From an uncultured Chloroflexota bacterium (lineage in GTDB: Bacteria; Chloroflexota; Limnocylindria; Limnocylindrales; Limnocylindraceae), in NCBI GenBank assembly GCA_937864085.1, contig CALMIH010000009.1:1-14026 (forward strand): a DNA stretch of 14,026 nucleotides, given 5' to 3'. Shown in pieces: positions 7,585 through 13,854 of this stretch; the first letter of the stretch is position 1; the number at the start of each line of letters is the position of its first letter. Below the pieces are notes generated by a model. The model was given only the letters and a program-made list of their open reading frames with translations. It ran no database searches and had not been told where the DNA came from. The position numbers and the translations under genes were made by a program.

Positions 7585-8238
7585 ATGGGGCTGGAGCGTC
7601 CACCACTCGGCATGCGACTCTCGGATGCGTTCGGCGCATGGGTGATTCGGCGCCTTGCACGCGAGGTCATTGTCGATGGACTCGAGCACCTTCCGCGCCA
7701 AGGTGGTGTCATCCTTGCTGGCAACCACATCTCCTGGGTTGACCCTGTCTTTCTCGCCTGTTGGCTTACGCCGGCAACAGGCCGCGCCATCAATTGGATG
7801 GGGAAGGCGGAGGCACTGCGCTGGCCACTCGTCGGGAGCTTCCTGCGTATCAACGGTGTCTTCGGCGTGCGCAGGGGGAGCGCCGATCTTGAAGCCTTCC
7901 GCTTAGCGGAGGGTGTGCTGCGTAGCGGCCAGGTGCTCGGCATCTATCCAGAGGGGACGCGGTCACGAGACGGGCGCATCGGCGAATTCCATGACGGCGT
8001 TGCGCTGTTGGCGCTGCGCAGCGGCGTACCGGTCCTCCCTGTTGCGGTGAGTGGCACGGAGCGGATGTGGGCGCCAGGCGCACTGATCCCGCGCCGTGTC
8101 GATCGCGTGCGTCTGACGATCGGCGCACCACTCCGCTTCACGCATCCGGTAGGTGAGCGCCCAGAGCTTGCCACGGTGAGCGGAGCGATCCACGACGCAG
8201 TCGAAGCCCTCCTTCCCGCAGACTACCGTCGCCCCTAA
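7585..8238 (+). CDS. plsC: 1-acyl-sn-glycerol-3-phosphate acyltransferase (PlsC-type)
   Basis: Transfers an acyl chain to lysophosphatidic acid, giving phosphatidic acid at the membrane. 217 residues. The catalytic NHISWVD motif has H48 and D53 (HX4D); INGVFGVRRGS (89-99) corresponds to the glycerol-phosphate-binding block with its arginine; YPEGTRS (121-127) is the third signature; VPVLPVAVSGTE (148-159) is the fourth. It is placed 7 bases after cmk; cmk-plsC-ispH is a familiar neighbourhood in several phyla and supports a phospholipid role. Related lyso-lipid acyltransferases share all these motifs, so the exact acceptor is inferred. Confidence 0.88.
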   Translation: MGLERPPLGMRLSDAFGAWVIRRLAREVIVDGLEHLPRQGGVILAGNHISWVDPVFLACWLTPATGRAINWMGKAEALRWPLVGSFLRINGVFGVRRGSADLEAFRLAEGVLRSGQVLGIYPEGTRSRDGRIGEFHDGVALLALRSGVPVLPVAVSGTERMWAPGALIPRRVDRVRLTIGAPLRFTHPVGERPELATVSGAIHDAVEALLPADYRRP

Positions 8239-8249
8239 GCGCAGGTTTC

Positions 8250-8264
8250 GCCCCTGCTGGGGGC
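8250..8264 (+). other. GC-rich hairpin in the plsC-ispH gap
   Basis: GCCCC (8250-8254) can pair with GGGGC (8260-8264) around a 5-base loop, 12 bases after the plsC stop. There is no U-rich tail, so it could be a weak terminator or an RNA-stabilising end, or chance in GC-rich DNA. Confidence 0.2.
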
Positions 8265-8324
8265 CCAGAGAGCCTCCTGCGCGCCGCCTGACGCGTGGCT
8301 GGGACTCCGAGGAGCCGACTAGGG

Positions 8325-8336
8325 GATAATCGGCGC
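8325..8336 (+). promoter_or_regulatory. Likely leaderless promoter -10 box for ispH
   Basis: GATAAT at 8325-8330 differs from TATAAT in one base and ends exactly 6 bases before the ATG at 8337, placing the expected transcription start at the start codon. No Shine-Dalgarno sequence lies between. The position after a 98-base gap suggests that the ispH-der-gpsA run has its own promoter. No convincing -35 hexamer is seen at the usual distance. Confidence 0.55.
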
Positions 8337-9293
8337 ATGGGAAGCGTTGAGAGCATCAGTATCGCCCGCCGCACCGGCGTCTGTTATGGCGTCCGCGAGG
8401 CAATTGATAAGGCGAAGCTTGCGAGTGCGGAGGGGAAGGCGACCCACACGCTCGGCCATGTGGTGCACAACGAGGGGCTGATCGCCGACCTGCATCAGCG
8501 CGGCATTGAGAACGTTGAGAGCCTTGATCAGGTGAAGGAGGGTGCGGCGGTGGTGATCCGCGCACACGGTGTCACCCCTGAAGTGCTGGAGCGTGCAGTA
8601 AGTCGTGGCCTTGAGGTGATCGATGGAACCTGCACCTGGGTAGTGCAGGAGCATCGTGAGTTAGCGAAGCTGGTGGATGAGGGGTACGATATCGTCCTCC
8701 TTGGAACGCCGAACCACCCGGAAGTGGTGGGGCTTCTTGGGTTCGCGCCGGACGCGATCCTTGTTGACGAAGAGGAGGACTGGGTCAAGATTCCACGCCG
8801 AAAGCGGATGGCGCTGATCACGCAGTCAACGCAACCGCCATGGAAGTTCGAGCGTCTCGCCGCCTTTCTCGTCCCACGCTGTCATGAACTCAAGGTGGTC
8901 AACACCGTCTGCCCCGTCACAATTCGTCGTCAAGAGGACACACTGGAGGCGGCGCGAGAGGTTGACCTCATGGTCGTTGTTGGCGGGAGTAAGAGTGCCA
9001 ACACGAAAGAGCTGACGCGACTCTGCGAGATCAATGGGACGCGTGCACTGCAGATTGAATCTGCGAAGGAGCTTACCGATGCGGCGCAGTTTGCTGGCGT
9101 GAAGCGTGTGGGGGTAACTGGTGGCACGAGCACCCCGATTGAAGACCTTGAGGTGGTCGTGCGAACCATCGTTCAGCTTGCTGGCACGGATGGTATGAAG
9201 GTGAAGGCGGCAGAGATTGCGCATGAGGCGCTCGCCGCCGCAGCAACGCCCCAGTACCGCACCACATCATTAAGTTCTTCGGACGCACGGTGA
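8337..9293 (+). CDS. ispH: 4-hydroxy-3-methylbut-2-enyl diphosphate reductase
   Basis: [4Fe-4S] enzyme that reduces HMBPP to IPP and DMAPP, the last step of the MEP pathway. 318 residues from ATG 8337. The three cluster cysteines are C16 (GVCYGV), C99 (DGTCTWV) and C192 (NTVCPVT). Substrate-binding histidines and glutamate appear as H44 (HVVHN), H77 (RAHGV) and HPE at 127-129, and the SxN motif is in GGSKSANTKEL. RRQEDTLEAA follows the third cysteine, as in the family's 'T..RQ'. A GTG at 8295 would extend it upstream through the promoter box, so 8337 is preferred. Its stop overlaps the der GTG by 4 bases. dxs at the window start is the first enzyme of the same pathway. Confidence 0.95.
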   Translation: MGSVESISIARRTGVCYGVREAIDKAKLASAEGKATHTLGHVVHNEGLIADLHQRGIENVESLDQVKEGAAVVIRAHGVTPEVLERAVSRGLEVIDGTCTWVVQEHRELAKLVDEGYDIVLLGTPNHPEVVGLLGFAPDAILVDEEEDWVKIPRRKRMALITQSTQPPWKFERLAAFLVPRCHELKVVNTVCPVTIRRQEDTLEAAREVDLMVVVGGSKSANTKELTRLCEINGTRALQIESAKELTDAAQFAGVKRVGVTGGTSTPIEDLEVVVRTIVQLAGTDGMKVKAAEIAHEALAAAATPQYRTTSLSSSDAR

Positions 9294-10726
9294 TACGACG
9301 CGCTGAGCGCGCAGGGATCGCGGTGGAAGAGATCACGCAGGAGCGGCTGCCGCTCGTTGCACTGGTCGGTCGGCCGAACGTTGGGAAGAGCACGCTCTTC
9401 AATCGTTTCGTTGGTGAGCGCCGCGCGGTGGTGGAGGATCGCGCAGGGACAACACGCGATCGACTGATCGCGATCGCCGAATGGAACGGCTTCCGCTTCC
9501 GCCTTGTTGATACAGGCGGGATGCAGCCGTCGCAGGGCGACGTGATTGACGTAGCGGTACAGGATCAGGCGCGGATCGCCGTAACGAACGCCGATCTCAT
9601 CATCCTCGTGGTGGATGCCGCAACCGGCCCAAATCCTGGCGATGCAGAGGTGGCGCAACTGTTGCGCAAGAGCGGAAAACCCATTCTTCTCGCCGCCAAT
9701 AAGGCGGACAATATTGATCGCGAGCGTGCATCGCACGAGTTCGCCTCACTCGGCTTCGATGCAATCTACCCGGTCAGTGCGCAGCATGGGATCGGCTCGG
9801 GCGACCTGCTCGACGTGCTCATTGAGAGCCTGCGTGGCCTCCCCGCGGATAGTGGCGTGCAGACACGCGAGGGCGAAGTAACGGTTGCGATTGTTGGTCG
9901 CCCAAACGTTGGTAAGTCGAGCCTCCTGAACCAGCTCCTTGGTGAGGAGCGGACGGTGGTGAGCGATGTGCCAGGGACGACGCGCGACGCGATTGACGAC
10001 CAGATTGAACACGCCGGCCGTCACATCACGCTGGTTGACACGGCCGGGATCAAGCGTCGTGGCAAGATCGCCTCTGGACCTGTGGCAGAAAAATACGCCA
10101 CCGTCCGTTCGGTCGCCGCACTTGATCGCGCCGATGTTGCCCTGCTGATCATTGACGCATCAACTGGACTCCAGGCGCAGGACCTTCATGTTGCAGGTTC
10201 GGTGATCGACGCTGGGAAGGGGCTCGTCATTGTGATGAATAAGTGGGACCTGGTTGATAAGGACGGTTTCACGTTTGATACGGCGATGGGCTTGATTCGT
10301 CGTCAGGCGCCCTTCCTTGACTTTGCGACGATCGTCTCCATCTCTGCGCTCACTGGACTTCGCGCCACGAAGGTGCTCGATGCTGCGATTGCGGCGGCCG
10401 ATGCGCGGCAGTTGCGCATCCCAACAGGCGCGCTGAATCGCCTCGTCGCTGAGGCCGTCGCTCGGCAGGGGCCGGTGCATAGCGGCAGTAAGCGACCGAA
10501 GATCCTCTACGCGGCGCAGGCGGCCACGCCACCCCCCACCTTCGTCCTCTTCGCCCGCAACGCAGCGCAGGTGCACTTCAGCTGGCAGCGCTTCCTTGAG
10601 AATCAGATTCGTGAGCGTTACCCGCTCAACGGCACGCCGATCCGGATCGTGGTGCGCGAGCGCTCCGCCGAAGAGGGACGCGAGCGTGGCAAGGGTGGCG
10701 GGCGCACTGGGGGTGGCTCTCGATGA
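9290..10726 (+). CDS. der: Ribosome-associated GTPase Der (EngA)
   Basis: Essential GTPase with two tandem G domains that helps assemble the 50S ribosomal subunit. 478 residues. First domain: GRPNVGKS (27-34), DTGG (74-77), NKAD (137-140). Second domain: GRPNVGKS (203-210), DTAG (250-253), NKWD (317-320). The C-terminal KH-like domain follows and the protein ends in a Gly/Arg-rich tail. The N terminus carries about 20 extra residues before the first strand compared with short forms. The GTG start at 9290 overlaps the ispH stop (GTGA); no later ATG or GTG precedes the first P-loop in a better position. The end overlaps the gpsA ATG by 4 bases. Confidence 0.97.
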   Translation: MIRRAERAGIAVEEITQERLPLVALVGRPNVGKSTLFNRFVGERRAVVEDRAGTTRDRLIAIAEWNGFRFRLVDTGGMQPSQGDVIDVAVQDQARIAVTNADLIILVVDAATGPNPGDAEVAQLLRKSGKPILLAANKADNIDRERASHEFASLGFDAIYPVSAQHGIGSGDLLDVLIESLRGLPADSGVQTREGEVTVAIVGRPNVGKSSLLNQLLGEERTVVSDVPGTTRDAIDDQIEHAGRHITLVDTAGIKRRGKIASGPVAEKYATVRSVAALDRADVALLIIDASTGLQAQDLHVAGSVIDAGKGLVIVMNKWDLVDKDGFTFDTAMGLIRRQAPFLDFATIVSISALTGLRATKVLDAAIAAADARQLRIPTGALNRLVAEAVARQGPVHSGSKRPKILYAAQAATPPPTFVLFARNAAQVHFSWQRFLENQIRERYPLNGTPIRIVVRERSAEEGRERGKGGGRTGGGSR

Positions 10727-11721
10727 TTCGCATCCTTGGTGCCGGCGCCTGGGGGACCGCACTCGCCGCACTCTGGAGCCATCCGCAGGAGAGCACGCCC
10801 ACCGCCGAGATTGAGCTGATCGCACACACCGCAACTGAGGCGGCGGCGATCTCCGCAAGCCATCAGAATTCCCGCCGTCTCGCTGGCGTCACGCTCTCCC
10901 CATCGGTTCGCGTGCGCTCCACTGAAGAAGAGCTCGCTCCACTTGGCGCAGGGGATCTCCTGGTGATCGCCGTGCCATCCGACGCAATTCAACACGCCCT
11001 GCCGCGCGCAGGGGCTGGCGCCGCGAAGATCGTAATCGCCTCCAAAGGGCTCAGCCGAGAGGGGGAGCGCACCTCGGAGTCCGCGATCGCTGCTGGAGTA
11101 AATCCTGCTTCAATCCTGATCCTCTCTGGGCCGAACCTTGCAGGTGAGATCGCCGCAGGGAAGCTGGCCGCCGCGGTACTTGCCGCGCGTGGTGAGGGTC
11201 GCGATGCAGTTCTGCAACTCCTTGCCCGCCCCACGTTCCGCCTCTATTTGAGTGATGACCCGATCGGCGTTGAGATCTCAGGGTCACTGAAGAATGTGCT
11301 CGCAATCGCCGTGAGCGGCATACGCTCACTCGGCTACGGCGAGAACGCCGCCGCCGCCCTCTTAGCGCGTGGTGTTGCGGAGATGGCGCGACTTGCTGAG
11401 GCGTGCGGTGGACGGAGCGAAACTGCCTTCGGACTCGCTGGGATTGGTGACCTTGCGCTCACCGCATCAAATACCGGTTCGCGCAACGCACGCCTTGGTG
11501 AGCTGCTCGCCTCTGGGATGCCCGTCGCTGCCGCCGTGGAGAAGATCGGTGCAACCGTTGAGGGGATCCCTACCGCGCATGGCGCGCTACAGCTCGCCGC
11601 AAAGCTCGGCGTGGAGCTCCCCATCACCGCCGCGGTGGTTGCCGCACTTGAACACGGTGTCTCCATTGAGCGTCTGGCCCAAGGACTGTTGGGCCGCGCT
11701 CCAACAGAGGAGTGGCACTAA
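10723..11721 (+). CDS. gpsA: Glycerol-3-phosphate dehydrogenase [NAD(P)+]
   Basis: Reduces dihydroxyacetone phosphate to sn-glycerol-3-phosphate, the backbone for phospholipids. 332 residues. The Rossmann motif GAGAWG is at 6-11; ASKGL with K108, the SGPNLAGEIAAG block (135-146), the catalytic K190 in SGSLKNVLAI, D243 in GIGDLALT and the phosphate-binding SRN at 253-255 are all present. The ATG overlaps the der stop (ATGA). With plsC upstream it places two steps of phosphatidic acid synthesis in this cluster. der-gpsA adjacency is widespread. It is the last gene of the + strand housekeeping run before the tRNA. Confidence 0.96.
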   Translation: MIRILGAGAWGTALAALWSHPQESTPTAEIELIAHTATEAAAISASHQNSRRLAGVTLSPSVRVRSTEEELAPLGAGDLLVIAVPSDAIQHALPRAGAGAAKIVIASKGLSREGERTSESAIAAGVNPASILILSGPNLAGEIAAGKLAAAVLAARGEGRDAVLQLLARPTFRLYLSDDPIGVEISGSLKNVLAIAVSGIRSLGYGENAAAALLARGVAEMARLAEACGGRSETAFGLAGIGDLALTASNTGSRNARLGELLASGMPVAAAVEKIGATVEGIPTAHGALQLAAKLGVELPITAAVVAALEHGVSIERLAQGLLGRAPTEEWH

Positions 11722-11741
11722 CCACTCACGGCGAGCGCTGC

Positions 11742-11747
11742 TAGAAT
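11742..11747 (+). promoter_or_regulatory. Likely -10 box of the tRNA-Pro promoter
   Basis: TAGAAT at 11742-11747 is one base from TATAAT and lies 18 bases before the mature tRNA 5' end, a normal distance for a short 5' leader removed by RNase P. A short inverted repeat GAGTGG/CCACTC (11710-11715 and 11722-11727) spans the gpsA stop and would overlap the -35 position, where only TAACCA is seen. Confidence 0.45.
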
Positions 11748-11765
11748 CTCGGCTCACAAATCAAA

Positions 11766-11842
11766 CGGAGCGTAGCGCAGCTTGGTAGCGCGCTTGCCTG
11801 GGGGGCAAGAGGTCGCAGGTTCAAATCCTGTCGCTCCGACCA
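11766..11842 (+). tRNA. tRNA-Pro (anticodon GGG)
   Basis: A complete 77-base cloverleaf with encoded CCA. Acceptor arms CGGAGCG (11766-11772) and CGCTCCG (11832-11838) pair fully, with discriminator A at 11839 and CCA at 11840-11842. The D arm reads GCGC...GCGC with the loop AGCTTGGTA. The anticodon stem CTTGC/GCAAG encloses the loop CTGGGGG, giving anticodon GGG, which reads proline CCC and CCU. The T arm is GCAGG-TTCAAAT-CCTGT. C at position 1 is typical of bacterial tRNA-Pro. It lies between gpsA and the convergent rhodopsin gene and marks the edge between the housekeeping run and the phototrophy genes. Confidence 0.96.
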
Positions 11843-11856
11843 ATCAGCAGGATATG

Positions 11857-11887
11857 AAAAGGCCCAGGGTTTCCCCCGGGCCTTCTC
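11857..11887. terminator. Bidirectional rho-independent terminator between tRNA-Pro and the rhodopsin gene
   Basis: AAGGCCC (11859-11865) pairs with GGGCCTT (11878-11884), with an inner GGG/CCC extension and a small A versus CC bulge, around a short T-rich loop. Read on the - strand it is followed by TTTT (complement of 11857-11860), a proper tail for the rhodopsin transcript, 34 bases beyond that gene's stop. Read on the + strand it is followed by TTCTC, a weaker tail, 15 bases after the tRNA. Confidence 0.75.
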
Positions 11888-11917
11888 TACGCGACGCGAG
11901 TCGCATGTTTGATCGAT

Positions 11918-12661
11918 TTAGCGGCCTGAGTTCTTCAGGGTTGCGATCTTCCAAATGAGGAGACCGTAGCCTGGCTTCGCCAGGATGTCCGCGATCGTGT
12001 AACCAATCTGCTTCAGCACGAGGCCGTCCCCAGCCGTCAGGCCGAGGCTGGTCGAAATCGTTGGAAGGAGATAGGCGATTGGATAGACACCCCACGTGGC
12101 GATAAGCACAACGCGGAGTACCTTGAAGATCCCCTGGATCTCCTTGCTCTGCCTCTTGAAGGAGGCCTCGATGCCACCGAAGAGGTCGCGCAGGATCAGG
12201 ACGAAGAAGATCGTGCTGATAGCGCCCCAGATCGTGCGTGAGGAGTCAAGAACCACTGAGGTCTGGACATCCAGCTCGCCGATGTATCCGGTTGCGATCA
12301 TGAGGAAGGCGTAGAGCACATTTCGCTGGATCAGCTTGCTCTCAACCTTCTTGTCCAAGCGAAGGACGAGGATCAACTCTGCGACGAGGAGTGGCACCGT
12401 GAGGAGCCAGTCAACGTAGCGGTAGCCCTCGTTGAACGCGCCTGGGTTTCCTGCACCCGCCGTGGCGACCCACGAGTCGAAGATGCGGACGTAGTGGTAG
12501 AACGCGATCAGCACAACAGTGGCTGACAGCGTGACTGCCATGCGGTTCCCTTCCTTCAGCGATCCCCTTGCGGAGACGAAGAAGAAGAAGCTCGCACCCA
12601 TCGCCGCGATGGCGAGGGACATAAAGTTATAGACCAACTGATATCCCAACTCTGGACTCAT
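11918..12661 (-). CDS. Xanthorhodopsin-like light-driven proton pump with antenna-type fenestration
   Basis: Seven-helix retinal protein expected to pump protons outward across the cell membrane in light. 247 residues. Helix C carries RYVDWLLTVPLL: R81, primary acceptor D84, T88, L92 (leucine at the proteorhodopsin 105 position, predicting green absorption) and donor E95, the D-T-E triad of outward pumps. H56 in FYHYVRI matches the proteorhodopsin/xanthorhodopsin histidine that pairs with the acceptor. Helix G has D225 and the retinal lysine K229 in YTIADILAKPGYG. RTIWGAIST in helix E puts G146 where Salinibacter xanthorhodopsin has G156, the gap that admits a carotenoid antenna. KVLRVVLIATWGVYPIAYLLP in helix F also follows the xanthorhodopsin pattern. 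GGGAGGG (complement of 12665-12671) is the ribosome site. Codons end mostly in C (7 of 8 Asp are GAC), unlike neighbours, suggesting high expression. Ion choice is inferred. Confidence 0.96.
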   Translation of the reverse strand: MSPELGYQLVYNFMSLAIAAMGASFFFFVSARGSLKEGNRMAVTLSATVVLIAFYHYVRIFDSWVATAGAGNPGAFNEGYRYVDWLLTVPLLVAELILVLRLDKKVESKLIQRNVLYAFLMIATGYIGELDVQTSVVLDSSRTIWGAISTIFFVLILRDLFGGIEASFKRQSKEIQGIFKVLRVVLIATWGVYPIAYLLPTISTSLGLTAGDGLVLKQIGYTIADILAKPGYGLLIWKIATLKNSGR

Positions 12662-12705
12662 TGACCCTCCCTAACCTTTTTACGGCACAACGCACCGCTG
12701 GGCTG

Positions 12706-12734
12706 ATTATGGCGCAAATGACCGAAAGATTCAC
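12706..12734 (-). promoter_or_regulatory. Predicted rhodopsin promoter
   Basis: On the - strand CATAAT (complement of 12706-12711) is one base from TATAAT, and GTGAAT at the 17-base spacing (about 12729-12734) is a poor -35 match. The mRNA leader would be about 37 bases and contains the ribosome site. This puts the promoter about 20 bases from the inverted repeat at 12754-12784. Confidence 0.5.
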
Positions 12735-12753
12735 TAGCCGCTACGGGGGTTGC

Positions 12754-12784
12754 GCAGGCTGTTGTTTGTAACAATTGAGCCTGC
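12754..12784. repeat. Interrupted inverted repeat in the divergent intergenic region (candidate operator)
   Basis: Outer arms GCAGGCT (12754-12760) and AGCCTGC (12778-12784) are perfectly complementary. Inner arms TTGTT (12762-12766) and AACAA (12770-12774) pair around the 3-base centre TGT, with a 1-base versus 3-base interruption between inner and outer arms. Twelve base pairs over 31 bases is more than expected by chance here. It lies between the divergent rhodopsin and DUF4332 genes. No U-rich tail follows in either direction, so an operator is more likely than a terminator. Confidence 0.5.
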
Positions 12785-12835
12785 CTCGGCACGCCTGTGA
12801 GGGGGGAGGCGCTACGATGCCGCGAGGAGGTACTG

Positions 12836-13225
12836 ATGCCAGCGATCGTTCAGCTCACCCGCATTGAGCCGGTCCACCTCGCGCGCCTTGAGGCGCAGGG
12901 GATCTTCACGACGGGCCTCCTCCTTGAGCGGAGCGAGACGCCAACACGTCGCCAGACCCTCGCCGACCAGACCGACGCCTCCCTTGCCGATGTTGGCGAG
13001 TGGCGTGATGAAGCGCTGCTCCTGAATCTTGCCTTCTTCGGCCCATCGGAACATCAGTTGCTCGCAGCGGCGGGTTACCCCGGGATCCAGGTACTCGCGG
13101 AGAGCGAGTGGGGAGACTTTCAGGCTGCGGTAACGCGAGCGGCAGTGCTGCTTGGACGAGTTGCGCCAGATCCCCTCTCAGTCAGGTCATGGTGGGAGCA
13201 GGGTCGCGTCCTCGTCGACGCGTGA
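12836..13225 (+). CDS. DUF4332-like helix-hairpin-helix protein
   Basis: 129 residues; function unknown. It resembles the DUF4332 family, which consists of helix-hairpin-helix-like repeats: LTRIEPVHLARLEAQGIFTTGLLL (7-30) followed by RRQTLADQT and a helix VGEWRDEALLLNL, then a second repeat FFGPSEHQLLAAAGYPGIQVLA. The usual GxG hairpin of the second repeat is replaced by FFGPSE, so DNA binding is doubtful. No signal peptide or membrane helix is visible; it is probably cytoplasmic. ATG 12836 is chosen because AGGAGG (12825-12830) lies 5 bases before it; an upstream start at 12797 would bury this site. A TACGAT box at 12813-12818 could be a -10 element. The next gene overlaps its stop, so the two are probably translated together. 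Confidence 0.75.
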   Translation: MPAIVQLTRIEPVHLARLEAQGIFTTGLLLERSETPTRRQTLADQTDASLADVGEWRDEALLLNLAFFGPSEHQLLAAAGYPGIQVLAESEWGDFQAAVTRAAVLLGRVAPDPLSVRSWWEQGRVLVDA

Positions 13226-13854
13226 AAGCGTTGCGCCGCGTAGCGCGGCGAGCGCTGCTGGCCGTTGCGGTACTGGTTGCGCTGCTCGCCCTCACGCTAC
13301 TCCTCTTCCTTCTTCCACCCGTCGTCCATGCGCTGCTCGACCTTGCGAGCGCCCCCGCCCTTCTCGGCGTTGAGGCACCGACTGCGTATGCGCTCTCTGA
13401 TGCGCTCGTACGCGATCTCCTCTTCGGTGGAGCCTTTGACGCACAACTGGGCGACGAGGTTTTCTTGAGCGCTGCTGAGCGCTCACATCTTGTGGATGTC
13501 GGTCTGCTCTTTCGCGCGCTTGTTCTGCTCGGGGCAGGGGCGCTTGCTTCCCTCTCTCTGCTCGCCATCCGACGGAGACGATGGGTGCTGCAAGGGGTTC
13601 GCGATGGAGCGGTGCTGCTTGGTGCGGGAGCTGCGCTCGTTGGCGGAGCCTTCCTCTTTGCCTTTGATGCAACGTTTACTGCAGCGCATCAGCTGCTCTT
13701 CCCTGCGGGGACATGGACATTCAATCCTGCAACTGATCGCTTGGTGCAGCTCTACCCTGAAACATTCTGGGTGGCGGCGGCGATTGGATTCTGTGCTGTG
13801 CTCGTCGTTACCGCAGCGGCCGGCTTCCGTGCCGCACGACGACGGAGGCGATAG
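13222..13854 (+). CDS. DUF1461 (TIGR01906) integral membrane protein
   Basis: 210 residues; function unknown. It has four predicted membrane helices (about 11-33, 94-116, 128-150, 182-202) and a long outer loop between the first two. Family hallmarks are clear: SHLVDVGLLF (88-97), corresponding to the conserved H.DV, and the block from H156 through LFPAGTWTFNPATDRLVQLYPETFW, the FFP..W.F.P..D.L..L.PE.F pattern of TIGR01906. The basic tail RAARRRRR is likely cytoplasmic. The GTG at 13222 overlaps the previous stop by 4 bases (GTGA); an ATG at 13189 with a 37-base overlap is the alternative start and adds MVGAGSRPRRR. The next gene starts on the base after its stop. Known members occur in Firmicutes, Actinomycetota and Chloroflexota. 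Confidence 0.88.
   Translation: MKALRRVARRALLAVAVLVALLALTLLLFLLPPVVHALLDLASAPALLGVEAPTAYALSDALVRDLLFGGAFDAQLGDEVFLSAAERSHLVDVGLLFRALVLLGAGALASLSLLAIRRRRWVLQGVRDGAVLLGAGAALVGGAFLFAFDATFTAAHQLLFPAGTWTFNPATDRLVQLYPETFWVAAAIGFCAVLVVTAAAGFRAARRRRR

Noticed and set aside
11710..11727. Inverted repeat GAGTGG/CCACTC over the gpsA stop
   Set aside because: Six-base arms without a U-rich tail; noted with the tRNA promoter but not strong enough to call a terminator or operator.
13182..13689. Open frames on the - strand opposite the DUF1461 gene
   Set aside because: The sense frame carries the DUF1461 hallmarks; the antisense products are Arg/Ser/Ala-rich with no recognisable domain.
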